From Chrysomallon squamiferum (taxonomy: Eukaryota; Mollusca; Gastropoda; Neomphalida; Peltospiridae), in contig CM022671.1 in assembly GCA_012295275.1 (NCBI GenBank), positions 36,796,683 to 36,860,682 of the forward strand: 64,000 nucleotides of DNA, read 5' to 3'. The notes under the pieces are model-generated. The model had not been told where the DNA came from. It searched no databases and saw nothing but the letters and a program-made list of their open reading frames with translations. Positions 1 to 27,490 of this stretch are shown piece after piece (the first letter of the stretch is position 1; each line of letters begins with the position of its first letter). Position numbers and translations under genes: made by a program.

Positions 1-385
1 CACATATCACTAAAGGGAGATCAGTCTAATCGATACAATTTTTACTTTTTAAACAGTGAGTACATCTCACGTAAGGGACCTAACTCTAATCTATGTTAGT
101 GAACACATATCACTAAAGGGAGATCAGTCTAATCGATACAATTTTTACTTTTTAAACAGTGAGTACATCTCACGTAAGGGACCTAACTCTAATCTATGTT
201 GGTGAACACATATCACTAAACAGGGAAATCTAAATCAGAAAATATATCATTATTATTTTAACTTTTTTTAAACAGTGAGTACATTGTTAACTTAATCCAT
301 GTTATGTTCATATCACTAAATTAATGGACACAATTTTTATTTTTTAAACAGTGAATACATCTCACGTAAGGGACCTAACTCTAAT
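1..385 (+). repeat. 103-bp repeat block, partly decayed, cut by the window start
   Basis: Two good 103-bp copies are followed at about 208-385 by rearranged copies in which spacer-like sequence (aaaatatatcattattattt) has been inserted between half-units. This is the 3' part of a composite whose spacer lies before the window. Confidence 0.85.
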
Positions 386-1227
386 CTAAGTTTGTGAGCA
401 CATATCACTAAACAGAAATCTAAATTGGAAAATATATCATTATTATTTTTTTCGTTTTCGTTTTTCAAATTTTAAAATATCTATTGTTCTTAATGTCGTT
501 ATGTTCATTCCTATTATTTCAACAGTTATTTAAATTTTAGAAACAAAATGATTTATGAAATTGACTATTATTATGAAGTCAACTAGTAATAGTTTAATTA
601 TCTTTGTGCATTCTCATTTTTATTAATTTATGTTTTAAAATTTTCTTTATTAAAAAACGATATATTTTACATTGTTGTTATTGAGAACAATTGCTGATAC
701 ATTTTAAGATCAAGAATTTAAATTTGTATCGAAATTCCGTTTATGTAAACATTAATATAGTTTATTTTGATAGAGAAAGAGAGATTTGGGTTTCACTACG
801 ACTGTTAGTTCGTATGTTTTCATAAAAATTTGATTTCACTGAGAAAAATATAGCATAAAAAGTTCAAAGACGTGTAAATACTGTTTTTGAGCCTTTTCAT
901 ACTGATATGTTATTTAAATTTCCTAAATATAATGATTTCTAGATCGCGGTATGTAACATGAATTCAACTGTTCAATAGTTTAATTATCTTTGTGTGTGTC
1001 TGTGTGTTTCATTTTTCTTTAATTTATGTTTGTTTTATTTTTTATTGTTGATATATTTGCTAAACATTGTTATTGTAGTACAAAATTATTACATTTTTAT
1101 TATTGTTGTTATTGTTAATATTGCTGTTACAGCTGTTGGCTTTGCTGTTGGTTAATTTTGTTGACAGAAGAAAGCGTGTAGAGAGAGAGAGAAGTCTAGA
1201 GATCGATACAGAGAGAGAGAGAGAGAA

Positions 1228-1279
<52 letters not shown>

Positions 1280-1287
1280 TGAGAGAG

Positions 1288-1318
<31 letters not shown>

Positions 1319-1698
1319 TCTAAGAGATACAATTTTTTACTTTTAAACAGTGAGTACATCTCACGTAAGGGATCCTAACTCTAAATCTAATATTTGGTGA
1401 ACACATATCACTAAAGGGAGATCAGTCTAATCGATACAATTTTTTACTTTTTAAACAGTGAGTACATCTCACGTAAGGGACCTAACTCTAATCTATGTTG
1501 GTGAACACATATCACTAAAGGGAGATCAGTCTAATCGATACAATTTTTACTTTTTAAACAGTGAGTACATCTCACGTAAGGGACCTAACTCTAATCTATG
1601 TTGGTGAACACATATCACTAAAGGGAGATCAGTCTAATCGATACAATTTTTACTTTTTAAACAGTGAGTACATCTCACGTAAGGGACCTAACTCTAAT
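386..1698 (+). repeat. Composite repeat unit 1 (diverged spacer)
   Basis: Spacer 386-1176, AG tract 1177-1319, 103-bp block 1320-1698. The spacer between about 475 and 780 differs from all other units and reads as a rearranged long-form spacer. The AG tract is broken by several non-AG bases. This copy looks older than units 2-13. Confidence 0.85.
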
Positions 1699-8959
<7,261 letters not shown>

Positions 8960-10197
8960 CTAAGTTTGTGAGCACACATCACTAAACAGAAATCTAAATT
9001 GGAAAATATATCATTATTATTTATTTTCGTTTTCGTTTTTCAAATTTTGCTCTATTGTTCTTAATGTCGTTATGTTCATTCCTATTATTAATGGACAACA
9101 GTTATTTCGCTTAGACTACAAAGTCTATGAAATTGACTATTATTATTAGTAGTAGTAGAAGCAGTAGTACTAGTAGTAGTAACTCTACTTGTGCATTCTT
9201 AATTTATTTCATATACTTAAAATGTTTCTTTATTAAAAACTTAATATTTCTACATTCATGATAAAATGAGAATAAAAATAAGATCAAGAATTTAAATTTG
9301 TATCGAAATTCCGTTTTGATGCGTAAACATTTCTATATGTTGTTTATTTTGATTAGAGAAAGAGAGATTTGGGTTTCACTACGACTGTAAGTTCGTATGT
9401 TTTCATAAAAATTTCATTTCACTGTAAAAATATAGCATAAAAAGTTCAAAGACGTGTAAATACTGTTTTTGAGCCTTTTCATACTGATATGTTATTCAAA
9501 TTTCCTAAATATAATGATTTCTAGATGGCGGTATGTAACATGAATTCAACTGTTCAATAGTTTAATTATCTTTGTGTGTGTCTGTGTTTCATTTTTCTTT
9601 AATTTATGTTTGTTTTTATTTTTATTGTTGATATATTTGCTAACGTTGTTATTGTAGTACATAATTATTACATTTTTATTATTGTTGTTATTGTTAATAT
9701 TGCTGTTACAGCTGTTGGCTTTGCTATTGGTTAACTTTTCTTGACAGAAGAAAGCGTGTTAGAGAGAGAGAAAGAGATAGAGAGAGAGAGACAGAAGAGA
9801 GAGAGAGAGAGAGAGAGAGAAGTGTTTTCGGTACAATTTTTACTTTGAGAGAGAGAGTGAGACAGAGAGAGAGAGAGAGAACTCTAATCTATGTTGGTGA
9901 ACACATATCACTAAAGGAGATCAGTCTAATCGATACAATTTTTACTTTTTTAAACAGTGAGTACATCTCACGTAAGGGACCTAACTCTAATCTATGTTGG
10001 TGAACACATATCACTAAAGGGAGATCAGTCTAATCGATACAATTTTTACTTTTTAAACAGTGAGTACATCTCACGTAAGGGACCTAACTCTAATCCATGT
10101 TGGTGAACACATATCACTAAAGGGAGATCAGTCTAATCGATACAATTTTTACTTTTTAAACAGTGAATACATCTCACGTAAGGGACCTAACTCTAAT
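8960..10197 (+). repeat. Composite repeat unit 7 (collapsed AG tract)
   Basis: Long spacer 8960-9760. The AG tract (9761-9882) is short and interrupted by a copy of the post-AG junction agtgttttcggtacaat. A block of about three 103-bp copies follows. Confidence 0.9.
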
Positions 10198-18273
<8,076 letters not shown>

Positions 18274-19470
18274 CTAAGTTTGTGAGCACATATCACTAAA
18301 CAGAAATCTAAATTGGAAAATATATCATTATTATTTTTTTTCTTTTTCGTTTTTCAAATTTTGCTCTAGTGTTCTTAATGTCGTTATGTTCATTCCTATT
18401 ATTAATGGACAACAGTTATTTCGCTTAGACTACAAAGTCTATGAAATTGACTATTATTAGTAGTAGTAGTAGAAGCAGTAGTACTAGTAGTAGTAACTCT
18501 ACTTGTGCATTCTTAATTTATTTCATATATTTAAAATGTTTCTTTATGAAAAACTTAATATTTCTACATTCATGTTATTCAGAATAAAGATAAGATGAAG
18601 AATTTAATTTTGTATCGAAATTCCGTTTTGATGCGTAAACATTTGTATATATTGTTTATTTTTGTTTGAGAAAGAGAGATTTGGGTTTCACTACGACTGT
18701 TAGTTCGTATGTTTTCGTAAAAATTTCATTTCGCTGTAAAAATATAGCATAAAAAGGTCAAATACGTGTAAATAGTGTTTTTGAGCCTTGTCATACTGAT
18801 ATGTTATTTATATTTTCTAAATTTAATAATTTCTAGAGCGTGGTATGTAGCACGAATTCAACTGTTATGAATTTAATTATTTTCGTGTGTGTCTGTGTGT
18901 TTCATCTATCTTTAATTTTTGTTTGTTTTTATTTTTATTGCTGATGTTTTTGGTAACATTTTTATTGTAGTACATAATTATTACATTTTTATTATTGTTG
19001 TTATTGTTAATATTGCTGTTACAGCTGTTGGCTTTGCTGTTGGTTAACTTTTCTTGACAGAAGAAAGTGTGTTAGAAAGCGATGAGAGTTGGACAGAATG
19101 AGGTAGAGAGAGATAGTGCAAGAAAAACAAGACAGTGACAGAGGGAGATAAGTCTTTTCGATTCCATTTTTACTTTGCTTAGTGAGTACATCTGACGGAA
19201 GGGACCTAACTCTAATCTATCTTTGTGAACACATATCAATAAAGGAAGATAAGTCTAATCGATAGAATTTTCACTTTTTAAATAGTGAATACATCTCACG
19301 TAAGGGACCTAATTCTAATCTATGTTTGTGAGCATATCTCACGAAAGGGAAATAATTCTAATCGATATAATTTTTAATTTGAGTAGTGAGTACATCTAAC
19401 GTAAGGGATATAACTCCAATCCGTGTTTGTGAACGTGTATCACTAAAGGGTAAGAACTGTGATCGATACA
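18274..19470 (+). repeat. Composite repeat unit 14 (decayed terminal unit)
   Basis: Long spacer 18274-19073 with many substitutions. The AG tract position (19074-19150) holds a degenerate purine-rich stretch rather than pure AG. About three strongly diverged 103-bp copies (19151-19470) end at the hAT relic. This is the decayed right edge of the array. Confidence 0.85.
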
Positions 19471-20074
19471 GTTGGTTCTTTCACACTCACTTGCTGTGTT
19501 GCCAGATTTCGAGCCATTTCCTTAACTCAATCCGGGATGGTGTTTCATGACAGACTGACATTTTTGAAAGTTTGTATCTGGTTGGAGCACACTTGGTCAC
19601 ACACCTTCAGCATGCACTGCTTCAAAAATGCACCCGCTGAAAACGACTTTGATCTCGGGCAGTTTCTACAGGCACAATAAAGCTAGCTTTCATTACTGCA
19701 TCGTTTTTCTGCTGTAGCTTTTGTAGAACATATTCTGCTACGATTGCAGTCCGCCTTTTAATTACTGGACAATCTGTCATCTGCAACGACTTTTCTTTTC
19801 CTGGACATTTTGGGATCAAAAGTAAATATTTCTCAATTACACTTGCTGGGAAAATCGCCGACACTGATGTGGATACATTGTTATCTAGAGGCCGGAAACC
19901 GTCACTTGGCGCGTAACATAATGGAAATGCATTGTGGGAGATGTAGCATACGGTCAGTGCATACTGTAAAAAAGCAGAATAGACTTATTTTAGTACACCT
20001 TTTAAGGTCTCGCGGGCCATAAAAAATGACGTGGCGGGCCACATTTGACCCGTGGGTCTAGAGTTTGACACGTG
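19470..20074 (-). mobile_element. Truncated hAT transposon (GTF2IRD2-like lineage)
   Basis: On the minus strand, 20074 leftwards begins with a terminal segment reading cacgtgtcaaactctagacc, followed by alternating GGCCCG-rich sequence. This is typical of hAT ends of the CAGGGGTGTCAAACT type (family knowledge). It is followed by decayed transposase sequence. The element is cut at about 19470, where the 103-bp array begins, so the catalytic and dimerisation parts and the other terminus are missing. Confidence 0.75.
19480..19864 (-). pseudogene. Broken N-terminal part of a hAT transposase
   Basis: Minus-strand translation gives a stretch containing LQQKNDAVMKASF. After a frameshift near 19650 come KQCMLKVCDQVC and FKNVSLS, then an in-frame stop, NTIPD, another stop, and VKEMARNLA. 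This order (KASY-like helix, FxKQCMLK block, VSLSxNTI, MAxNL) is what I know from the region before the catalytic core of GTF2IRD2/ZBED-like hAT transposases. One frameshift and two stops make it non-functional. No similar intact copy is in the window. Confidence 0.7.
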
Positions 20075-20741
20075 ATCTACATCTTCTATAACTTCATGGC
20101 TCAGTTGTCTGGGTCGCGTGTTCAGGCACCAACATAAACTGCAAGACCACCTGTTTTGTTATTATTTACTGCTGTTGTCTGTGATGAAGATGGATAATCT
20201 CGTTTTTGTTGAACGCAAAACCCGGTTATCTTTTTATGTAAATTAAAAATAGATATTTATTTAATGTATTAATTTTTTATATATGTGTAATCTTGAGGTT
20301 ATCTAGTTTCTATGTATAAAATAGAGAAAAAAAAGAACGACAAATATTAAATAAATATGAATTAACAATTTATATTAAATCTATATTAACGTAATAATTC
20401 GATTCTCTTTTCACCGACTGTTTTATATATTTTCAATTAAACTTTTGACTCAGGTTTCTTTTAAATTCTATTTTTTTAGTTACGTTATTTTATATTGTAA
20501 CAAAACATGCTCTGTATATAAATAAACTTCAGACTGTACTCTTGTTGATGTTGATATTTATAAATATTTTACTATTTAAAAGAGTGTTTTAAACCCCAGG
20601 ACTTTAAATATTGGCACTGTGACATTGTCATTACACATACTTTGTATATTGTTTGCATTTGCTTGATTGTGCTTAGCAGTTAGCAGTCGGTAGGCATTAT
20701 TCATGATGGTCTGTCGTTCACAAGATACAGAAACGATGTGT

Positions 20742-20742
<1 letters not shown>
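20075..20742. other. Single-copy AT-rich DNA, no feature seen
   Basis: No open frame of note, no RNA gene and no clear tandem repeat. The sequence is strongly AT-rich with scattered TATATA words. Confidence 0.6.

Positions 20743-20813
<71 letters not shown>
20743..20813. repeat. (TAA)n microsatellite
   Basis: About 23 uninterrupted TAA triplets. A short second run lies at about 21290-21315. Confidence 0.97.
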
Positions 20814-20814
<1 letters not shown>

Positions 20815-21327
20815 CAATAATTTGGCTGGAGCAAACGTTTTCGTAGATTCCAGAAATTCAAATGCAAAACATATGTTTATAATATTTTATGTTGAATTTA
20901 TTCAAATAATTGAAATTGTTTTCACTGAATGAATTAAGGCTGATCATTAAATAAAACACACAACAGCAAAATCTGTGTTGACGAAGCGAAGATCTAAGCT
21001 AGAAGACTGCCAATATATAACATGTTATCGGTCAAATGCTATAAAATTCAGAAACTGTCTCCCAAATGCAAAACGAAAACATAATTACATTTCGGTAATG
21101 TTCAACGTATGGCGCTTTTTTGCAAACATTCTTTTTTTCTTATATATATACCTAAAACAAAACAACATATAACAGGTCGCTTATGTTTTGTAAAATCAGT
21201 CGGTTTTATCTTTTCTACCAAGGCTAACATTTATTTATTTTTAAATTAAACACAGATATTCTTGTTCGTTTTACTTACCTCCCTTGCGTTAATAATATAA
21301 TAATAATAATAATAAAAGGACAAATCT

Positions 21328-23150
21328 ACGATGACGGACGTAATGTTCAGAGCTGCTGGAGTCATTTAACCCTAACAGCATGGTCCTGAGTATTTGGTGT
21401 TATAGAGAAAAGAGCCTAGGGATATTCATGGCGTGATAGATGATCAGAAATATGTGCGTGACGGATGTTACATCAAAAGGACATTGGTGAAAACAATCTT
21501 CACTTTACAGTTGTCTGCAATCTATGAATTGGACAAAAAACAAAACAAACAAAAATGCTTTCTGTTGGAGTGAAGGTGAAAGGCTATAGAGGATTACCAG
21601 TTTTAATTCAGTCTGAAAACAATGTATAAAAGAAATATTATTACATAACTGTGCGTGATGGATGTTACATTCAGTCCAATAACATAACATGAAATTCTCT
21701 GTTCTTGCCTGTTTCACTGCTGTGATGATAAAGTCACTTTAATGCAATGATTAAGATAATGACAATGTTTTATATAAAAAAAAATACGATTAATTGTAAT
21801 GTATAAACTTTTCATTATACTTTATCATTCGTCAGAAAATACAGCGATCATCCTCAGTGGTGAGGTGGTGGAGCCGAGCAGTTCCTCTGATTGTTGGGAC
21901 CTCATTTCATTTTTCTACATCGTCGGAGGTATCCCTTTCAAATACACAGAGCTGTTATCTTCTTTTATTTCACTGCAATCCAGACACCGCCACCTATACC
22001 ACCAACAGGACAAAGAAATTCCAATGAGTATTTTTCAAATACATTTCTACAGCGAAATCACAGCTAAAGCTATGAAGGTGTTTTTGAATTGTGACATCAG
22101 ACCAAGTCAACACAGTTTTGACTGAAATGGGGATCATTTCCAAGAGCATGTCAAAGTACGCTATGATAGAGTCTTTCGAATGTGCAAGATTATCACATGC
22201 CATCCCATTCGAGTACAGTGTTCTAGTATAACTATATGGATGGTGTAAGAAGGCTCCCTTGATGCTGCTGCCAACCAGCACTTCGTATCTCGTCCTGGTA
22301 AAAGACACTTATAATAGAGCAGTGCTCCATAAACTGGTCAGTAAAGAGGAAATACAGAGACACACATTATTAGTTGTTACCTCTTCTACTACCTTTGAAA
22401 TTCTCTCATCTGAATCATTCTTCCAGACATAACATGTCACTTTCGCTACGTCATCCTTTTTCAGTCATGGCCATGAAAACTTGTCCGTCATTGCAGTTTT
22501 CGCAACTGTTATGAATGTGTGGAAATGATGATTGTCTCTGCTTTTCTCATTGCATTTTACGTACAGTCCTGCTTTTGCCCCCTTGGTCTGCCATCTCCTT
22601 TCTTTTACAGTCTTTTCTGTTTTTGGATCGATTCAGGCATCTTCCTTTCGATTTCTTTACTCTTCTGTCTACATGTGCTTTTTGTGTTTCATTAATTGTC
22701 ATCTTAACATAAAATATGTGATTATTATAACACTCTATCTTTTTCTTGGTCTTGAAATAACAATTTTTCAGAACAGCATAAACAGTTGAATAGATACCTT
22801 TTTTATTTTGAGAATGTTGCCTTAAGAAACTGGGTGAATTTTTTCTTTTTTAAAAATGAAGAATTGTAGGTAAAAATATCATCATACTCTAGCTGACTGG
22901 TATTTGGTGAAACCACATTTTGTTCAGAAATGCTACGAGCGGTAAAACAGAATAATTGATTTTTTATGAATGTGACGGATGTTACGGTTTTCATTTCTAT
23001 GTCAAATACAGATAACATAATTTCAAGAATGAGTGATATATTTTATAGCTCTGCGTGGTTAGTACTAAAACAATTCAGAAAGTACATATATATACCTTCA
23101 GATTTTCATCTCACATAAATAATTTAGAACTTTTTTTCATGACGGACTTT
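21328..23150. repeat. Dispersed motif GTGACGGATGTTAC and variants
   Basis: GTGACGGATGTTACA occurs at 21458-21472. GTGATGGATGTTACA is at 21655-21669, and GTGACGGATGTTAC at 22972-22985. Related words are at 21331 (atgacggacgtaatgtt) and 23139 (catgacggactttac). The first two share the longer prefix gtgcgtga. Function unknown. Confidence 0.6.
21830..22700 (-). pseudogene. Decayed, unrecognised coding-like block
   Basis: This stretch is less AT-rich than its surroundings. Its minus strand reads as a protein-like string broken between frames: KDDVAKVTCYVWKNDSDER at about 22460-22400, then a 104-codon open frame at 21994-22308 containing AYFDMLLEMIPISVK and FSCDFAVEMYLK. I do not recognise a family. 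It could be a transposon relic, a lost exon, or chance. Confidence 0.3.
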
Positions 23151-23789
23151 ACCGTGACTGGGCATTTTACTTTAAATTCAATATTTAGTTAGCTATTTCC
23201 AAAAATTACTTTAAACCTTTTTATTCCTTAAACTGATGTCATGATCTTTATAAACTGACTAAAATGATTTGATATTGTTAGTATTGCTATCATTGGGTAG
23301 ACTGTAGTACTGAAATACGTCGCGTCGCGTCTTCACATCAGATTCAGAAGGAAAAAATAAGAGTTAAAAAGAATTTTCATTATTTTCGGAAAGTTGTAAG
23401 TTTTGTCAATAAAATAATAAAATATTGAAATATTTGTATCCCCTTTTGTCCTTAGAGCCATGGGATTACCCAAAATAATAAATTATAACAAAAGTTTAAT
23501 ATTATCCACTACGGTTGGATAAACAAAGAAAACTGAGTAAGGTACAAGGTGTAGTTTAATATTCTCATATTTATCCTAGCGTCAAAAGAACAAATCATAG
23601 CAAAATGTTCAGAAAAAAAATTCTTATTTGAATGTACGGACTACAACTTGAAGACCACTTCTACTTCCAATGACTGAGGTTTACATGTACACTTATGACT
23701 GTCTTAAAAATGATTATGATAAAATAGTAATCATTCTTTACAGTTAGAAACTATTGTTACTTTAAAAATCAACTGTCATTTCTTTACAT

Positions 23790-23820
<31 letters not shown>

Positions 23821-24370
23821 ATTTTAAATAAAATGGCTATAAACATGTGATGATTGTTAAATTATAAACAAAATCAAGCTTCTTAATATTATAACGTTTG
23901 CAACAGTCCCAAAACACCCGTAAGAGTAATTCAAATCTCAAGAAGAAAAAAAAGAATAAGAAAAAAAAGAGTAAAGAAATAAGGCTAATACCGATTAACT
24001 TTATTAAAACATACATACAAATTATAAGACGATAGTTTTATAGAAATTTACTTTTCATCTTGTATTGTTGTTAGCCTATCATTCGCCATACATTTCAGTG
24101 TCATTTGTTACAAAATACCCGAATTCATAATCTATATTTTAGCATTCCGTTGCATTATATATTTCCTTTAAAATCAGTCAGTCAATAAATAAATAAGAAA
24201 TTAAGTGTACTTATTTCATATATTTGTGATTTCTACAGGAGTTTGCTTGGTTTTCATAACAAAATCAGTTCAAACTGCTTTGATAACAGTAAATAATTTG
24301 CCTTGAATCCACTTGTAATAAAAGCATTCATCTGCTCCCATCATTACGTAAGTAGATTCTGGGTAGATTG
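23150..24370. other. AT-rich DNA with a short TA/TATG tract
   Basis: No gene is visible. A TATATG/TA microsatellite lies at about 23788-23822. Confidence 0.5.
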
Positions 24371-24710
24371 TAACTGTCACACCATAGTTTATATAATTAT
24401 AAGAGGACGCCGTCAGTTTGTTTATTTTCATACTGTCACACTATAGTTTATATAATTAGAAGAGTAGGCGGTCAGTTCATTTTCATACTTTCACACTATA
24501 CTTTATATAATTATAAGAGTAGGCGGTCAGTTTGTTTTCATACTGTCACACCATAGTTTATATAATTATAAGAGTAGGCGGTCAGTTTGTTTGTTTTCAT
24601 ACTTTCACACTATACTTTATATAATTATAAGAGTCGGCGGTTAGTTTGTTTCTTTTCATACTGTCACACTATACTTTATATAATTATAAGAGTACTCCGT
24701 CAATGTGTTT
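24371..24710. repeat. ~60-bp minisatellite, about six copies
   Basis: Copies start with actgtcacac or actttcacac near 24373, 24432, 24488, 24542, 24600 and 24660. Each contains tatataattataagag followed by a gcggtcagtttg-like end. Two subtypes (gtcacaccatag and ttcacactatac) partly alternate. Confidence 0.9.
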
Positions 24711-24960
24711 TTCAAGAAGTACTTTTATGTCAGAAACATATAACACTATTACATTTACAGATTTTATTAATCACAAAATTTCTTTGTTTTTCTTTTTTCA
24801 CTAGTTTTTAGCTTAATATATTACAAATTTGTTTGCTACGTATTGACAACATAAACTCTTTCTAGTAGAATAAATAAAGGAAATAGTCGCAAGGTGTGAT
24901 ATCAGAGAAAAATGTTAATGAAAACCAAATGCACCTAAAACACAACAACATAAGCTACAC

Positions 24961-25003
<43 letters not shown>
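24961..25003. repeat. (TAA)n microsatellite
   Basis: Continuous AAT/TAA triplets. They are followed at about 25070-25086 by a run of T. Confidence 0.95.
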
Positions 25004-25005
<2 letters not shown>

Positions 25006-25089
25006 TAAAATAAAAACAAAAAGGGTCTTGAAGAATTGATGATTAATATTTTATTTTATTTCATTTTAATTTTTTTTTTTTTTTTGATT

Positions 25090-26555
25090 GGTTAATAATC
25101 GGAAGTATATATTTATTTTCTTCTGTTCTAAACGTTTTTGTAACTTGTAAATTCTGTATTTGCCCTAAAAAGTCTAATAACAAACAATAAAATAAAACAG
25201 TTTTTAAAAAATAGGAAGAAAGAATTTGCCCTCTTATTAATATATAATTGAATGTTTCAATTTGTTTAAATTTTTGGTTTGTTCTGAAATGCACCACGTC
25301 ACATAATACAAGATAATTTCACATCGTTTGAAACAGGTTACTATAATGACTGCATGTAGTTCATGTGTAAACCGATAATTTTAACGGATTTTAACGATTA
25401 TGTTCTGATGATATATCAAGAAAACTGATCTTATTTCCAAAGACGGTGAATACTGTCATCTTTTTATGTTTTTCTGAAGTTACAGTTAATGGAAAACATC
25501 AAAATATTTTCAACGTAACCTGTTACTGTTTACATTTAAAAATTCAAATTCGATCGCCCATAAGATTGTCGTACTCATTAAATTTTATACATTTATTTAT
25601 TTAAGTTATTTGGTTAATAAACTGCATCCCCCATTACCGTGTTTGCCTATCTTTTTTGGAAATTCATTGAGTGAACCAAAACCTCTTAATGCCGTTTTGG
25701 TTCATCTATTTAGCGTGTAAGTGTTTACCATTGTTTCATATTTAAAACATAAACTGGTTTAATTATTTTCGGTCATTATTCAAGTGCCATTGTTTTTTCG
25801 TCATTCACTGACATCGATACCATTGTCTGACTTACGCAGTGAATTTGTATGACGTCACATCTCGTTACGTAACACAATTTCACGAGAGTAGATCTTTAAC
25901 ATATCTTACACATACATATTGGGAGAGACGGAGTTAGAGAGAAGAAAGCTAGCTGACAAGATCACGATAGAGCGATAATATACAGATAACATACTCTCAT
26001 TTGATAGCAGAAGCTACAATAGTTGAAATACTACGATACTTTAGACCACAGATTAACATATTCTCGATTATCATCGTCAAATAATATCACAGTTTTATTT
26101 TTTTTAAACATTAAATATCTAATTTATGTTTAAATAATAGAAATCTCTTCATATTTTGATAAACTTTATAAAAATTTCGCAATGTTTTGATATGTTTCAT
26201 GTTTCACTGTCATGATACTTATTACAGTGTATTATGTCAACGTTTGGCCATTCACTTATTTTTTTTTTTACAACTTTGGTATATATCGCACATGTATTGA
26301 ACATCACACTTTTGATATACTTATTACCTGTGCATTACATCACTGAGATTGTATTTCATATTATTTAATCCATATTTTAAGCGATAATCCATTTCCTTGT
26401 ACTTGAAAAAAGGTTATGTAGATGTGAATGAACGATACTGTATTTATGCAAAATCATTTAAATTGTTATAAAATAACATTTATAAAAAAGAGTTATATGA
26501 AATAATTACAAATTTTATAAATAGCTGTAGAGCTGACTGTGAATTGCGCAAAAAA
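25090..26555. other. AT-rich DNA, probably 3' flank of the bZIP gene
   Basis: No coding frame is seen. On the minus strand, AATAAA-type signals occur near 26093 and 25594. Either could serve as a poly(A) signal for the bZIP transcript, but no terminal exon can be proven from sequence. Confidence 0.35.
25850..25872. promoter_or_regulatory. Adjacent perfect CRE (TGACGTCA) and D-box (TTACGTAA)
   Basis: TGACGTCA at 25850-25857 and TTACGTAA at 25865-25872 are both perfect 8-bp palindromes, with start positions 15 bp apart. TGACGTCA is the CREB/ATF site and TTACGTAA is the PAR/NFIL3 site (established knowledge). They lie 1.6 kb past the stop of the bZIP gene. Use as an enhancer is inference. Confidence 0.4.
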
Positions 26556-26559
26556 CAGT

Positions 26560-26840
26560 ATAAGTTGTATGAATGACTATGAATTGTATTAATAACTATG
26601 ACTTGTATGAACGACTGTTAGACAATAAGAGCAGTATGTATGACTTCATGAATTCTGTGTATGACCGTACGAGTTGTATGTGTATGATGTATGTATGACT
26701 ATATACGTTGTATGTATGACTGTATGAGTTCCATGTAAGACCAAACAAGTATGTTCTGTGTGGATATCTGTACGAGTTGTATAGAAATGGTGTGATTACA
26801 AGCATTCATTGGTTGATTGTATGAGTTATACCGATGATCA
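26560..26840. repeat. Degenerate ~20-bp tandem repeat (gtatgactgtatgagtt)
   Basis: Variants of gtatgactgtatgagttg, such as gtatgaccgtacgagttg and gtatgactatatacgttg, recur across about 280 bp with loose period. Confidence 0.75.
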
Positions 26841-27194
26841 CATGAATTTAATTACCGACTATGTGTATATGTATGCATACGAGTCTATGTTAACGATTGA
26901 AATAAAATAGTAAATTATTCCACTTTAAAGATGAGATGAAAGTATGTGATTATACAGCTATTCACATCAAAACAACAATTGTACATTCAAATCTAGCAAC
27001 ACTAATGATTGTCGAACATGTAAATAAATGTAATTGTAATTCTACTGGCTTTACATAGGCCAGCTTTTTTGCATCAGACACTGAGTTTACTAACACTATT
27101 TACTATCAAATAATAATAAATAAAATAAAATATATACATTTTTGGTTCTACTGTAGACATTTCACAATTTTGTGGTAGCACTTCATTTGCAATT

Positions 27195-27243
27195 AGTTGT
27201 ATGTATGTTCGTATATATGTGTATATATATGTGTGTATATCCA
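27195..27243. repeat. TATG/TA-rich simple repeat
   Basis: Short interrupted tgtatatatg-type tract downstream of the bZIP stop, probably in the 3' UTR or flank. Confidence 0.7.
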
Positions 27244-27461
27244 AATATGTACATAAAGCAACTATAACTAACTATAAATGTTCATGTTGGAAATAAATAC
27301 TGAAATAAATTGTTACCCTAAAATATCGTCCTGTTTTCAGATTATTATATATTATTACTCTTATATTAAAAATATATTTCTATGATACTGCAAAGTCGAC
27401 AGTATTTGTTTACAGTTTTAGATATTGTTGTTCGAAGTGGATTTGTAAATACTGTAAGACG

Positions 27462-27469
27462 TGACGTCA
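27462..27469. promoter_or_regulatory. Perfect CRE palindrome in the likely 3' UTR
   Basis: TGACGTCA lies 22 bp beyond the stop codon of the bZIP gene, inside gacgtgacgtcactac. It matches the CREB/ATF consensus. Function is unproven. Confidence 0.35.
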
Positions 27470-27490
27470 CTACTGGAAAACATCAGCTAG

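Noticed and set aside
21799-22125. 108-codon plus-strand open frame
   Set aside because: The protein-like signal is stronger on the opposite strand; no domain is seen in this frame.
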